15,454 nt of DNA from Nanoarchaeota archaeon SCGC AAA011-G17 (GCA_000402515.1 AQRL01000013.1:1-15454); one strand, 5' to 3'. Shown: positions 1 to 6,749, counted from the stretch's first letter. The notes: generated by a model from the letters alone, not told the origin. Made by a program: numbers and translations.

Positions 1-23
1 TAGTGTTCCTTCTCTTTTTCCAT
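1..23 (-). CDS. possible 5' end of a gene running off the left edge
   Basis: On the minus strand an ATG at 21-23 opens a frame reading MEKEKEH to the window edge without a stop. A GAGGAG stretch (minus strand of 36-41) lies 12 nt upstream of it, and an AT-rich TATA-like box (minus strand of about 71-80) lies further upstream. Only seven codons are visible, so the product cannot be named and the reading may be chance. If real, the gene is divergent from the thioredoxin gene and its leader carries the hairpins at 31-72. Confidence 0.2.
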
Positions 24-30
24 ACATTTT

Positions 31-72
31 GGGGTCTCCTCAACCCCCCATAAGGGTTGGGGTCACCCTTAT
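31..72. repeat. overlapping, partly exclusive hairpins
   Basis: Three stems can be drawn in this G/C-rich patch. GGGGT (31-35) pairs with ACCCC (43-47). ATAAGGGT (50-57) pairs with ACCCTTAT (65-72), giving 8 bp with a 7-nt loop. CAACCC (41-46) pairs with GGGTTG (54-59), which competes with both of the others. GGGGTC also occurs twice directly (31-36, 59-64). It could be a terminator of a gene left of the window, a regulated leader of a minus-strand gene, or the end of a mobile element. Nothing in view decides between these. Confidence 0.5.
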
Positions 73-110
73 TTAAAAAGATTTTCTACATCGCCCAACA
101 AAAAGAATAA

Positions 111-120
111 TTTTAAATAT
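111..120 (+). promoter_or_regulatory. TATA box of the thioredoxin-ccdA operon
   Basis: TTTTAAATAT is centred about 26 nt upstream of the ATG at 142, the spacing expected for an archaeal TATA box driving a leaderless transcript. No Shine-Dalgarno sequence precedes that ATG, which fits leaderless initiation. Confidence 0.5.
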
Positions 121-141
121 TAATTAAAAGCCAGAATATCA

Positions 142-459
142 ATGAAAAAGATATTGTTTATTATATTTCTGCTAATTATCTCAGGTTGTTCTAGTCAGAC
201 TATCCCTTCTCTAGAAACAACAAAGTGCATTGCCCAAAATTCAGTATTATATGTAAGCCAGGGATGTATCCATTGCGTGGAGCAGGAAAAGTTGTTTGGA
301 GAAAATTATCAATATCTAACTACAATAGATTGTAAACTAGAGCCAAAAAAATGCCTTGAAGCAGAGATAACAGGCACACCAACATGGATTATTAATGGAA
401 ACAAATTAGTAGGAGTTCAGGATATAGAAACACTGAAAAGGGTGACAAACTGTGCTTGA
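142..459 (+). CDS. thioredoxin-like lipoprotein
   Basis: A 105-residue protein with a short hydrophobic N-terminus ending in a lipobox (LIISGC, Cys16), so it is probably lipid-anchored on the outer face of the membrane. The rest is a compact thioredoxin fold: an active-site CxxC (C42-I-H-C45) after a beta strand, and the cis-proline loop TPTW (79-82). The shape resembles the thioredoxin domains associated with VKOR-type oxidoreductases in archaea. Two extra cysteines (64 and 71) lie between active site and cis-Pro loop. The gene overlaps the next one, a CcdA homologue, by 8 nt, so it is likely the extracytoplasmic partner that receives or passes electrons through CcdA for disulfide reduction. 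Reduction versus oxidation cannot be decided from sequence. Confidence 0.85.
   Translation: MKKILFIIFLLIISGCSSQTIPSLETTKCIAQNSVLYVSQGCIHCVEQEKLFGENYQYLTTIDCKLEPKKCLEAEITGTPTWIINGNKLVGVQDIETLKRVTNCA
441..445 (+). promoter_or_regulatory. Shine-Dalgarno site deciding the GTG start of ccdA
   Basis: GGTGA lies 6 nt before the GTG at 452, inside the end of the thioredoxin gene. It matches the archaeal anti-SD core and supports the GTG start and translational coupling of the two genes. Confidence 0.6.
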
Positions 460-1153
460 TCTAACATTAGGAAAAATTACAGCATTGGCAGCAGCAGATG
501 CAGTTAATCCATGCGCCTTAGCAGTTCTGACATTAATACTAATAGCAATTTTAACAGCAAACCCAGAAAACAAAAAAAGAGTATTGCTTGCAGGCTTGTC
601 TTTTACAGCATCAGTTTACATTCTCTACTTGATTTATGGTTTAATTTTAATACAGTTCTTCAAAACATTTATCCATGCAGTTGATTCAATTAAAATCTAC
701 TTATATTACGGATTAGGGGGATTATCAATTATTTTAGGAATCTTAAATATAAAAGACTCAATAAGCTACAAAATAGGTAGTATGGGAACAGAAATGCCCT
801 TATTTCTAAGGCCAAAATTAAAAAGATTAATTTCAAAGGTAACCTCTCCAACAGGAGCATTCATAGCAGGAATCTTTGTAACACTATTCTTATTGCCCTG
901 TACAATCGGTCCCTATATTGTAGCCTCTGGAATCTTGTCTTACTTGGATATTCTAAAAACCCTTCCCTGGTTATTGTATTATAATGTTATTTTTGTTCTT
1001 CCAATGCTTGCAATTACATTTATAATTTACATAGGCTATACAACAGTTGAGAATGTCTCTGGCTGGAAAGACAAGCACATCAGATTATTGCACTTGATAG
1101 CTGGAATTCTTTTGGCACTGATTGGTATCTTAATGGTGTTTGGAATTGTATAA
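452..1153 (+). CDS. ccdA: CcdA/DsbD-type membrane electron carrier
   Basis: A 233-residue integral membrane protein with about six hydrophobic segments (roughly 10-35, 44-68, 83-100, 135-163, 172-197, 210-232). It has the two hallmark cysteines of the CcdA/DsbD transmembrane family: NPCAL (Cys21) in the first segment and LLPCTIGPY (Cys150) in the fourth. CcdA proteins carry reducing equivalents from cytoplasmic thioredoxin across the membrane to outer thioredoxin-like proteins. The overlapping upstream gene encodes such a protein, so the two make a minimal two-gene thiol relay. Translation starts at GTG 452 with a GGTGA site upstream. Length and topology are normal for the family. Family assignment is firm; the physiological target (for instance Cys-rich secreted proteins such as the one at 10351-12606) is inference. 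Confidence 0.9.
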   Translation: MLDLTLGKITALAAADAVNPCALAVLTLILIAILTANPENKKRVLLAGLSFTASVYILYLIYGLILIQFFKTFIHAVDSIKIYLYYGLGGLSIILGILNIKDSISYKIGSMGTEMPLFLRPKLKRLISKVTSPTGAFIAGIFVTLFLLPCTIGPYIVASGILSYLDILKTLPWLLYYNVIFVLPMLAITFIIYIGYTTVENVSGWKDKHIRLLHLIAGILLALIGILMVFGIV

Positions 1154-1172
1154 CTAATAAGTAGTAACTAAA

Positions 1173-1188
1173 CGAAAGTTTTATATAG
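1173..1188 (+). promoter_or_regulatory. BRE/TATA promoter of the broken HExxH gene
   Basis: CGAAAGTTTTATATAG contains a purine-rich BRE-like part and a TATA box about 24-30 nt before the ATG at 1210. It implies a leaderless transcript and shows the interrupted gene still has a good promoter. Confidence 0.6.
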
Positions 1189-1488
1189 TAAAATAATACA
1201 AATTAGTCTATGAGAATTAAACAATATTATAATGGAACTATAGATTATATAAAAAATTTAGAGAAAGATACAAAGAAAGCCATACTTTTGTTAGGTGCAA
1301 GTGCTATAATTGGATGGCCATTTCTTCAGTTGCCGATTCAATTGATGGAAGGGATAAGATACCCCATTATTTCAAAAGAGCAAGCAGAAGAGATTATCAT
1401 AGAGGAGAAGAAAAAACATAATTTTAATGAGAATATAGAACTAATTGTCAAAGATGGATTTTTTGAGTCAGCAGCAGAATGTGAACTA

Positions 1489-1508
1489 CTCGGCACTAAA
1501 GTGCCGAG
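1489..1508. repeat. right-end hairpin of the IS200 element
   Basis: CTCGGCAC-TAAA-GTGCCGAG is a perfect 8-bp stem with a 4-nt loop located 5 nt beyond the transposase stop codon. Such subterminal hairpins are the strand-specific recognition sites for TnpA in IS200/IS605 elements. Confidence 0.8.
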
Positions 1509-1513
1509 CGTCG

Positions 1514-1993
1514 CTAGTTAAAGCTGGTCAGCCTTAACTGCTCTTTCTCATGTTTATAATACTGGTAATCAACTGCTTTCCAATGCTTTTTTTGGCTGTG
1601 CTCGATGTAGAACTGCATAGATTCTTTTGTTACTGCACCAACTGTTCTGTAAAAATAGCCTTCTGTCCAGAACTTCTTGCCCCATAGCTTATTCTTGATT
1701 AAATTCATATGGTGCTTTCTCATCATATAGGAAGAATAGCCCTTAAGCTCTCTTGCTATCTTCTCTATGCTATGCTTCTTCCAGTTGCTGATGAATATAT
1801 GCCCATGGTCAGGTCCAAAGTCTATTGCTGGGACCACAAGATTCAGGTCTTCTGCCTTTTCCAGGATGTATTTCTTGGTTAGCTCAAAAACCTCCTTGTC
1901 TACGAATACGTCCTGCCTGTAAGCAGGCGTAATTTGCAAATGCAAATTACTTTCTCCAATCGTTGATGTAGTTCTAACTAGTTCGTTTTTCAT
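1514..1993 (-). CDS. tnpA: IS200/IS605 Y1 transposase TnpA
   Basis: A 159-residue single-strand transposase of the HUH Y1 type. The HUH metal-binding motif is H63-G-H65 (in GPDHGHIFI). The catalytic tyrosine is Y129 in the helix FYIEHSQ, after the conserved WTEGYFYRTVG block. The start is set at ATG 1991-1993, because GGAG lies about 7-8 nt upstream; the longer frame from a TTG at 2011 would include that site and is less likely. TnpA cuts and joins single-stranded element ends at the hairpins, usually on the lagging strand. Length and all key residues are normal, so the element may be active. Confidence 0.9.
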   Translation of the reverse strand: MKNELVRTTSTIGESNLHLQITPAYRQDVFVDKEVFELTKKYILEKAEDLNLVVPAIDFGPDHGHIFISNWKKHSIEKIARELKGYSSYMMRKHHMNLIKNKLWGKKFWTEGYFYRTVGAVTKESMQFYIEHSQKKHWKAVDYQYYKHEKEQLRLTSFN

Positions 1994-2028
1994 TTTTTTC
2001 TCCTGGCGCAAAGTTTTTAAGCAAAAGA

Positions 2029-2080
2029 AAGCTCTAGCTATGCAAGAGCTTACAGTAGCATAGCGTCAATGCTACGCTAC
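2029..2080. repeat. left-end hairpins of the IS200 element
   Basis: Two adjacent stems lie upstream of tnpA. AAGCTCT (2029-2035) pairs with AGAGCTT (2045-2051). GTAGC-A-TAGC (2055-2064) pairs with GCTA-C-GCTAC (2071-2080) around a 6-nt loop with one A/C mismatch. A mismatch or bulge in the stem is common in elements of this family. The outer one is the likely left-end TnpA site; the inner one may affect tnpA expression. Confidence 0.65.
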
Positions 2081-2378
2081 TTTTTTAATTTGTTTCAGAA
2101 GAAATAATTTACGCAATTCATCTCAGTCCTAAAGGAATGAGTGTTCTTGCGTAACGAATATAAAGATGGAAAAAACCAAATTACCATGAATAAAAGATCA
2201 TTAAAAAAACCATTCTTAAAACATGAATTATTCCATATTATAGATGGACATCTAAAAGATACAACTAACACGCAGTTAAATAGATTAAGAGGAATGTATA
2301 TAGAAGAACCAAAAGCTATGCTTTATCAGCTAGGAATTATAGACTAAAAATTATCTAAACACATTTAACACCCTTTCT

Positions 2379-2399
2379 TAAACTTTATAAATCTGAAAA
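2379..2399 (+). repeat. left copy of a 21-nt repeat flanking the first AbiE pair
   Basis: TAAACTTTATAAATCT followed by GAAAA matches 20 of 21 bases of 4025-4045, which is the nreA promoter. This left copy contains a good TATA box, but no start codon lies at the proper distance: the nearest gene start is 2495, which has its own TATA box at 2464. It therefore looks like an orphaned duplicate of the nreA promoter. Part of the match is TATA consensus, so chance cannot be excluded. Confidence 0.4.
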
Positions 2400-2420
2400 G
2401 GATTAATTTTTCTTATTATC

Positions 2421-2446
2421 AAAAGTGTCACTTTTTAGCACTTTTT
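2421..2446. promoter_or_regulatory. candidate operator of the first AbiE pair
   Basis: AAAAGTG-T-CACTTTT (2421-2435) is a perfect 7-bp palindrome. A further half-site CACTTTTT (2439-2446) repeats the right arm. It lies 18-43 nt upstream of the TATA box. AbiEi-type antitoxins are known to repress their own operons by binding repeats upstream, so this is the natural candidate site. Confidence 0.45.
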
Positions 2447-2463
2447 GAAACAAAATAGAAACA

Positions 2464-2471
2464 TTTATATA
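2464..2471 (+). promoter_or_regulatory. TATA box of the first AbiE operon
   Basis: TTTATATA lies 24-31 nt before the ATG at 2495, giving a leaderless transcript. Confidence 0.55.
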
Positions 2472-2494
2472 ATCAAAAATTATCCCTGAATATA

Positions 2495-3091
2495 ATGAGC
2501 AAGATACTTACAATTTATGAGGCACTTTTGAACAGAAAAGAAAAAATCTGCCATAAATCTAATATAGTAGAAATACTGAAAGAATACAACAAGTCAATAG
2601 GAAAAATAAATTCTGATAATGCAATAAAATATTTATCCAGGCATAAATATATTAAAAGAATAATTCTTAACTATTACTATATAAACTCTCTCGATGAGAA
2701 AGAAAGGAATTTCTGTAAATATGAAGACAGGGAGCTTCTCTTTATTGTCCTTAATAAGCTCAAAATAAAATGGTATTTTGGTTTAAATTCCGCATTATAT
2801 CTGATAGGAAAGACCTGGCAAACCCCAAACACTATTACAATAATAAATAATAAGATAAGTGGGAGAAAAATAGTCTCAGGATTGAGAGTAAGATTCATAA
2901 AAATAAAGGAAAATTTAATTTTTGGTTTAAAGAAAGCAAAAACAAAAAACAATATTCCTTATGCCTACTCAAACCTAGCAAAAACATATTTAGATTTATC
3001 TTATTTACGAGAAACAGATAAGTTAGTATCAGAAAAAGAAACTAAAAATTATCTTAAAAAATACCCAAAATGGCTAAGCAAATTAATCTAA
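2495..3091 (+). CDS. AbiEi-like antitoxin / transcriptional regulator
   Basis: A 198-residue protein with the layout of AbiEi-type antitoxins. The N-terminal region (about 1-70) looks like a winged helix ending in the wing KRIILNYYYI. The C-terminal domain has the typical FGLNSALYLIG and later YAYSNLAKTYLDLSYL stretches. It ends in YLKKYPKWLS, close to the end of the second AbiEi in this window (YLKKYPKRIS). AbiEi proteins neutralise an AbiEii nucleotidyltransferase toxin and repress the operon. The toxin gene follows with a 22-nt overlap, indicating translational coupling. The N-terminus is divergent, so recognition rests on the domain pattern plus the neighbour. Confidence 0.8.
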   Translation: MSKILTIYEALLNRKEKICHKSNIVEILKEYNKSIGKINSDNAIKYLSRHKYIKRIILNYYYINSLDEKERNFCKYEDRELLFIVLNKLKIKWYFGLNSALYLIGKTWQTPNTITIINNKISGRKIVSGLRVRFIKIKENLIFGLKKAKTKNNIPYAYSNLAKTYLDLSYLRETDKLVSEKETKNYLKKYPKWLSKLI

Positions 3092-3990
3092 ACAAATATA
3101 TTATAGAAGTAAAGAAAAATCTTAACCTAATTGCTTCAGATGAAATAATTGAGAAAGATTTGCTCTTAACATTAATCTTAGCTGAATTCGAAAAGATTGG
3201 ATTAGGCAAAGAGCTTATCTTTAAAGGTGGTACTCTCTTATCAAGAAATTATCTAAAATATCACCGATTCTCAGAAGACCTAGATTTTGTCCATAAGGAT
3301 TCAAGTCAAATAAGAGAATTAAATAGAAATGCGAGGGAGAGAAGAATCAAGCAGTTTATAGATTATTTTGTTCCTGAACTTAAGAGATTAGCAGATTCTT
3401 TAGGATTAGAATTCAGCATAAACAGAAGGGATATAAAATTCTGCACTATTCTGCATGGAAGATCTGTTTATATCTTCAGGATTTACTATTCAGAAAGCAG
3501 ATTTATAAAGGTTGAAATAAACTTTGTTGAAAAGATTATCAACGCTCCAAAAGAAGTTTCAATAAAAGCGATAACCGACTTTTTTGATTCAAAAGTGCTC
3601 ATGTTTATCCTTGGATTAGACATCACTAACTTCAGGGTATTAAGCTATCCTTTAGAAGAAATTATTCTTGAAAAATACAGGGCTATCTTAACAAGAAATG
3701 AGCTAAAGGAAAGGGATTTATTTGACCTATTTTTAATAAAAGATTCTCTTAAAATAAATACAAAACAAGTAATAGAAAAGATAAAAGATTCTTCTATAAT
3801 AAAGAGGGAACTTGACAAACTTATCACTGAAAAGCTTTCTCTTCTTGAAATGGATGAGTTTTTTAAAAGTAATGAAAAAATAGAAGATTTAGCAATTACA
3901 GAATATAATCCCAAAGAGTTTAAAGAATTCAAACAAAAAATAAAGCCAATATTGATAGAGATTTGTAAAAAATTCTTGAACAAAGAATGA
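3070..3990 (+). CDS. AbiEii-like nucleotidyltransferase toxin
   Basis: A 306-residue protein of the AbiEii family (DNA polymerase beta-like nucleotidyltransferase fold). Motif I is complete: FKGGTLLSRNY (GGT 53-55) followed by FSEDLDF (S68, E69, D70, D72), the metal-binding DxD. A third acidic residue lies in KVEINF (E149). The family C-terminal signature is EKYRAILTR...ERDLFDL (about 201-220). AbiEii toxins transfer nucleotides to cellular targets, reported for some members to be tRNA ends, and so halt growth, for example during phage infection. The start ATG at 3070 lies inside the antitoxin gene. All catalytic residues are present, so the toxin should be active. The natural target here is unknown. 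Confidence 0.9.
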   Translation: MAKQINLNKYIIEVKKNLNLIASDEIIEKDLLLTLILAEFEKIGLGKELIFKGGTLLSRNYLKYHRFSEDLDFVHKDSSQIRELNRNARERRIKQFIDYFVPELKRLADSLGLEFSINRRDIKFCTILHGRSVYIFRIYYSESRFIKVEINFVEKIINAPKEVSIKAITDFFDSKVLMFILGLDITNFRVLSYPLEEIILEKYRAILTRNELKERDLFDLFLIKDSLKINTKQVIEKIKDSSIIKRELDKLITEKLSLLEMDEFFKSNEKIEDLAITEYNPKEFKEFKQKIKPILIEICKKFLNKE

Positions 3991-4024
3991 TTTTACGTCC
4001 CGAGATTTTATCATTATAGGCATA

Positions 4025-4045
4025 TAAACTTTATAAATCTAAAAA
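4025..4045 (+). promoter_or_regulatory. nreA promoter and right copy of the 21-nt repeat
   Basis: TAAACTTTATAAATCT holds a TATA box (CTTTATAAA, 4029-4037) 22-30 nt before the nreA ATG. The same 16 bases, plus AAAA after one mismatch, occur at 2379-2399 on the other side of the AbiE pair. Confidence 0.55.
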
Positions 4046-4058
4046 ACATATATAATTT

Positions 4059-5342
4059 ATGGCTTCTAAGATAGAGCAGTGCTTGAGATGTAAAGGAAAC
4101 TCATCAAGAATGTACTGTGGAAGAGACTACTGCCCTATTCTAATCAAGTTCCAGACCTTTACAAAATCAAATGAAATAATAAAGCAGGAGGATTTCTCAA
4201 ATTACACACCCCCCTCAGTTTTCGTCGGCTCAAAACTAATCCATCCCTCTGTCAGCGTAGGAATTCTAAGCCCTTTGGAAGAAACCTCTCATCCAGAAAT
4301 CTATGACTCTCCACAATCATGGTATCAAAATAAATTCTCAATAAAACAAGTAGTAAGCTTAAGAATGAATCTAATGAATTCAAGATTCAAAAGCAATGTC
4401 TATGATGTAAGAAAATCATCTAAATTTTTAGAATTAAGCCAAGAAATAGGAATGTCCCTAAAGCCAGTAAACTTTGAAGTTACTCTAAAGAATAAACCAA
4501 AAAGAATTCCGGAATTCGAGCCAATTTCTATACCTTTCGGACCATCAGCCACACTAAAAAAATTAAAACTAACCGAAAATCCAAAAATCTCTTCTCAAGT
4601 GGAAAAAGTATTCTATGATACAGACCTGAAAGCAGTGAATGCAATTGATTATTTGTATTCAAAAGGTTATGATGAACACTCTCTGTCTCAATTACTAACA
4701 ATAGGGATAATGGGAATAAAGAAAAACAGGAAATTAGTTCCGACACGCCATTCAATTACAGCAATAGATGATACTCTGGGAAAACAATTAATACGGGATA
4801 TAAAGCAATATCCGACACTTGATGAATATAGATTATACACGGGAGTTTACTTTGGAAATGTTTACTTCATCTTAATGTTCCCGGAAATATGGTCCTATGA
4901 ATTATTTGAAATGTATCTGCCGGGAGCTGTTTGGAATTTCACAGGAAAAATAGAGCTAATGACAGATTACGAGGATTACTACGGAAGGAAAAGTTATGCA
5001 AGCAATTGTGTAGGAGGATATTATAGTTCCAGATTAGCAGTTTTAGAGCATTTAAATAAAATTAAAAAACAAGCATCTTGTTTAGTAATAAGAGCAGAAA
5101 CCCCAGCATATACTGACCAGTTGGGTGTGTGGGTTTGTCGCACGAGTGGAAGACATACTTTATCTAATACTCCCAATATTTTTGAGACAAAAGATTTGAT
5201 GTTAAAATATGTAAAAGAATTAATAAAAAAAGATTTCAAATATGATATAATAAATGTTTTCCAACAAAGCAGATTATTAAAGAATATAAACACTCAAATG
5301 AAACTATCTAGTTTTCAGAAACAAAATACTTTGCTCCCCTAA
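4059..5342 (+). CDS. nreA: archaeal DNA repair protein NreA
   Basis: A 427-residue protein matching the archaeal Nre family (DUF650/DUF651). An N-terminal zinc-finger-like motif has four cysteines (C8-x2-C11-x8-C20-x4-C25, ending GRDYCP). Conserved-looking family stretches follow, such as PPSVFVGS, HPEIYDSP and RHSITAIDDTLGKQL. NreA works in repair of DNA damage and binds PCNA through a C-terminal PIP box. Here QMKLSSF (413-419) fits Qxx-h-xx-aromatic, but the usual second aromatic is Q420 and a tail QKQNTLLP follows. This tail is encoded in the 35 nt that overlap the convergent homing endonuclease gene, so the original end may have been rewritten. The promoter TATA is at 4029-4037. Family identity is firm; loss of PCNA binding is only a possibility. 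Confidence 0.9.
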   Translation: MASKIEQCLRCKGNSSRMYCGRDYCPILIKFQTFTKSNEIIKQEDFSNYTPPSVFVGSKLIHPSVSVGILSPLEETSHPEIYDSPQSWYQNKFSIKQVVSLRMNLMNSRFKSNVYDVRKSSKFLELSQEIGMSLKPVNFEVTLKNKPKRIPEFEPISIPFGPSATLKKLKLTENPKISSQVEKVFYDTDLKAVNAIDYLYSKGYDEHSLSQLLTIGIMGIKKNRKLVPTRHSITAIDDTLGKQLIRDIKQYPTLDEYRLYTGVYFGNVYFILMFPEIWSYELFEMYLPGAVWNFTGKIELMTDYEDYYGRKSYASNCVGGYYSSRLAVLEHLNKIKKQASCLVIRAETPAYTDQLGVWVCRTSGRHTLSNTPNIFETKDLMLKYVKELIKKDFKYDIINVFQQSRLLKNINTQMKLSSFQKQNTLLP

Positions 5343-6621
5343 AAGATTTTCTTTCAGCACCCAAAATCAACTTATTTTCTTCTCTTAATTGTTGGATAAT
5401 TTTCTTAGACCATTCCTGAGACATTTTAGCTCTGTTAGCTAATGTTCTACTCATTACACAACCGTCCTTGTTTTGTAACTCAATACATAATTTAAATACA
5501 TCAATCAATCTCTTTTGTTTTGTTTTATTATAATCATGATAAGTATCTATAGATTTAATTAACTTATTCTGTTTTCTATTTAAATAAAATCCAACTTTAT
5601 CTAAAAAAGTTTTTAGATTTGGTTTCTTGCTTATATCAAAATTCCATTTGGTATTATATGTTCCATTTTTGGTTCTATAAATCTCAACACATCTTAATGA
5701 ATTTGATTCTATCCCTAAATCACTCAAAAGTTTCTTAATATCTTTTATCAAGGAAGGAGCATATTCTAATATATTATTAAGTTTGATATTAGAATGCTGA
5801 TTTTTATCAGCTTTTAATACGTTAGCTAATTTTAACTTAATTACTCTAAAAGAATCTTCTCTTTTAAATCTCATACAACCCTCATCATCATAAAATTGTT
5901 GAAGAAATGCACCTTTAATTTTATCATTAGAATTCATAATAAAAATAGGAATTCTCTGGTTTGTTTCAGTCTTTCTACCTTTAACTAAACCAAAACAATG
6001 TGTTAAAATTAATCCAACAATCTTAGGAAAATATATTTGTTGCCTTACATAATAATTTTTAGATGCACCAACAAACCCACCAAAAACACCTGAATAAGCT
6101 TCATAAACTTTCTTCTTTAAAACTACTTCATTATTATTATAGTGTGGAAGGGACACACTACTTATCCCACCATCACCTAACAAAGAAGCAATTATAGTTG
6201 CACCTTCTACTGTATTAAAATCAAATGGAAACTTAGGATTAAGTATGGCATTTGTATTTCTTTTTCCTCCATTACCTCGAACACAAAGAAGGATGGTCTT
6301 GTTTTCAACATCTTCTTGTGTAATACAAAATCCATTTCTATTAAGAAAATCTACAAGTTTTATCAAAAAAGACAGTTTAAATCTTTTCCCAGACAAGATA
6401 CAATCTATCTGTTTACATTTTCTATTTTTAGAAATCTCTAAATCAAGTTTCTTACCTAATTCAACCCACGTACCTGTAATATTTTTTGCACTATATAACA
6501 ACCAAAACTTAAAATTCTTATTCAAATCAACATGTGTTAAATCAGAAGGTAAATCCCACAAATGTATAATTCCACTTTCTCTAGGATCTTTTAAGCCCAA
6601 TAACCTCAAATCTCTAAACAT
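5308..6621 (-). CDS. LAGLIDADG homing endonuclease, free-standing
   Basis: A 437-residue protein with two LAGLIDADG motifs: IIASLLGDGG (about 143-152, acidic residue D150) and GAFLQQFYDDEG (237-248, acidic residue E247), spaced about 97 residues apart as in single-chain monomeric enzymes. An N-terminal region of about 100 residues (KFWLLYSAKNITGTWVELGKKLDLE...) looks like a helix-turn-helix DNA-binding domain. The last about 70 residues (LIDVFKLCIELQNKDGCVMSRTLANRAKMSQEW...) look like a winged helix. Both acidic residues are kept. The gene is not inside a visible intron or intein; it lies alone, convergent with nreA and overlapping its 3' end by 35 nt. A TATA box at 6641-6650 (minus strand CTTTTAAATA) supports the start at 6621 with almost no leader. 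Confidence 0.85.
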   Translation of the reverse strand: MFRDLRLLGLKDPRESGIIHLWDLPSDLTHVDLNKNFKFWLLYSAKNITGTWVELGKKLDLEISKNRKCKQIDCILSGKRFKLSFLIKLVDFLNRNGFCITQEDVENKTILLCVRGNGGKRNTNAILNPKFPFDFNTVEGATIIASLLGDGGISSVSLPHYNNNEVVLKKKVYEAYSGVFGGFVGASKNYYVRQQIYFPKIVGLILTHCFGLVKGRKTETNQRIPIFIMNSNDKIKGAFLQQFYDDEGCMRFKREDSFRVIKLKLANVLKADKNQHSNIKLNNILEYAPSLIKDIKKLLSDLGIESNSLRCVEIYRTKNGTYNTKWNFDISKKPNLKTFLDKVGFYLNRKQNKLIKSIDTYHDYNKTKQKRLIDVFKLCIELQNKDGCVMSRTLANRAKMSQEWSKKIIQQLREENKLILGAERKSFRGAKYFVSEN

Positions 6622-6640
6622 ACAACAAATAATGTCCTTT

Positions 6641-6650
6641 TATTTAAAAG
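6641..6650 (-). promoter_or_regulatory. TATA box of the homing endonuclease gene
   Basis: On the minus strand CTTTTAAATA lies 20-29 nt before the ATG at 6621. Confidence 0.45.
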
Positions 6651-6663
6651 GGCTGCGCTGGCA

Positions 6664-6681
6664 TGTCAAGTGTGTCAAGTG
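6664..6681. repeat. tandem 9-mer between two divergent genes
   Basis: TGTCAAGTG occurs twice in immediate succession (6664-6672, 6673-6681) in the divergent promoter region between the homing endonuclease gene and the gene at 6750. Short direct half-sites like this can be an operator, but no regulator can be assigned. Confidence 0.4.
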
Positions 6682-6749
6682 AATGGAAAATATATATTGG
6701 AGAATATAAATAAAATTAAACATTGTTAAAGATTATTATTTAAAACAAA

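Larger units (their letters stand above)
1482..2085 (-). mobile_element. IS200/IS605-family insertion element, tnpA only
   Basis: The element consists of one Y1 transposase gene between subterminal hairpins and lacks terminal inverted repeats and tnpB, as expected for the IS200 group. The right-end hairpin is a perfect 8-bp stem at 1489-1508; the left-end region has a 9-bp imperfect hairpin at 2055-2080 and a second one at 2029-2051. Exact ends cannot be fixed without an empty-site sequence; the limits given are estimates a few bases outside the hairpins. It interrupts the HExxH gene. Confidence 0.8.
1210..2347 (+). pseudogene. membrane-anchored HExxH-motif protein, split by IS200 element and frameshift
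   Basis: The 5' part (1210 to about 1488) encodes a protein with one likely membrane span (about residues 23-45) and a charged helix; its reading frame then runs into the element's terminal hairpin and stops at 1521. The 3' part lies beyond the element. From about 2092 one frame reads on as SEEIIYAIHLSPKGMSVLA and stops at TAA 2152-2154. The neighbouring frame, open after a TGA at 2138-2140, gives NEYKDGK and then the motif KHELFHIIDGH to a stop at 2347. HELFH is a zinc-metallopeptidase-type HExxH motif with a further H a few residues on. Both halves are on the same strand and together would form one short membrane-anchored peptidase-like protein. So two lesions are seen: the insertion and a one-base frameshift near 2137-2155. 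The protease function is inferred from the motif only. Confidence 0.7.

Noticed and set aside
1994-2011. TTG start extending TnpA by six residues
   Set aside because: The ATG at 1993 has a GGAG site just upstream; the extension would translate through that site.
2361-2380. Similarity of ATTTAACACCCTTTC to the end of the second AbiEi gene (7360-7376), suggesting an AbiEi remnant
   Set aside because: Only about 15 bases match with one mismatch, and the minus-strand frame is stopped directly upstream, so it cannot be told from chance.
6245-6682. Plus-strand open frame of 145 codons opposite the homing endonuclease
   Set aside because: It is the antisense of a gene with two intact LAGLIDADG motifs, and its composition shows no protein-like features.
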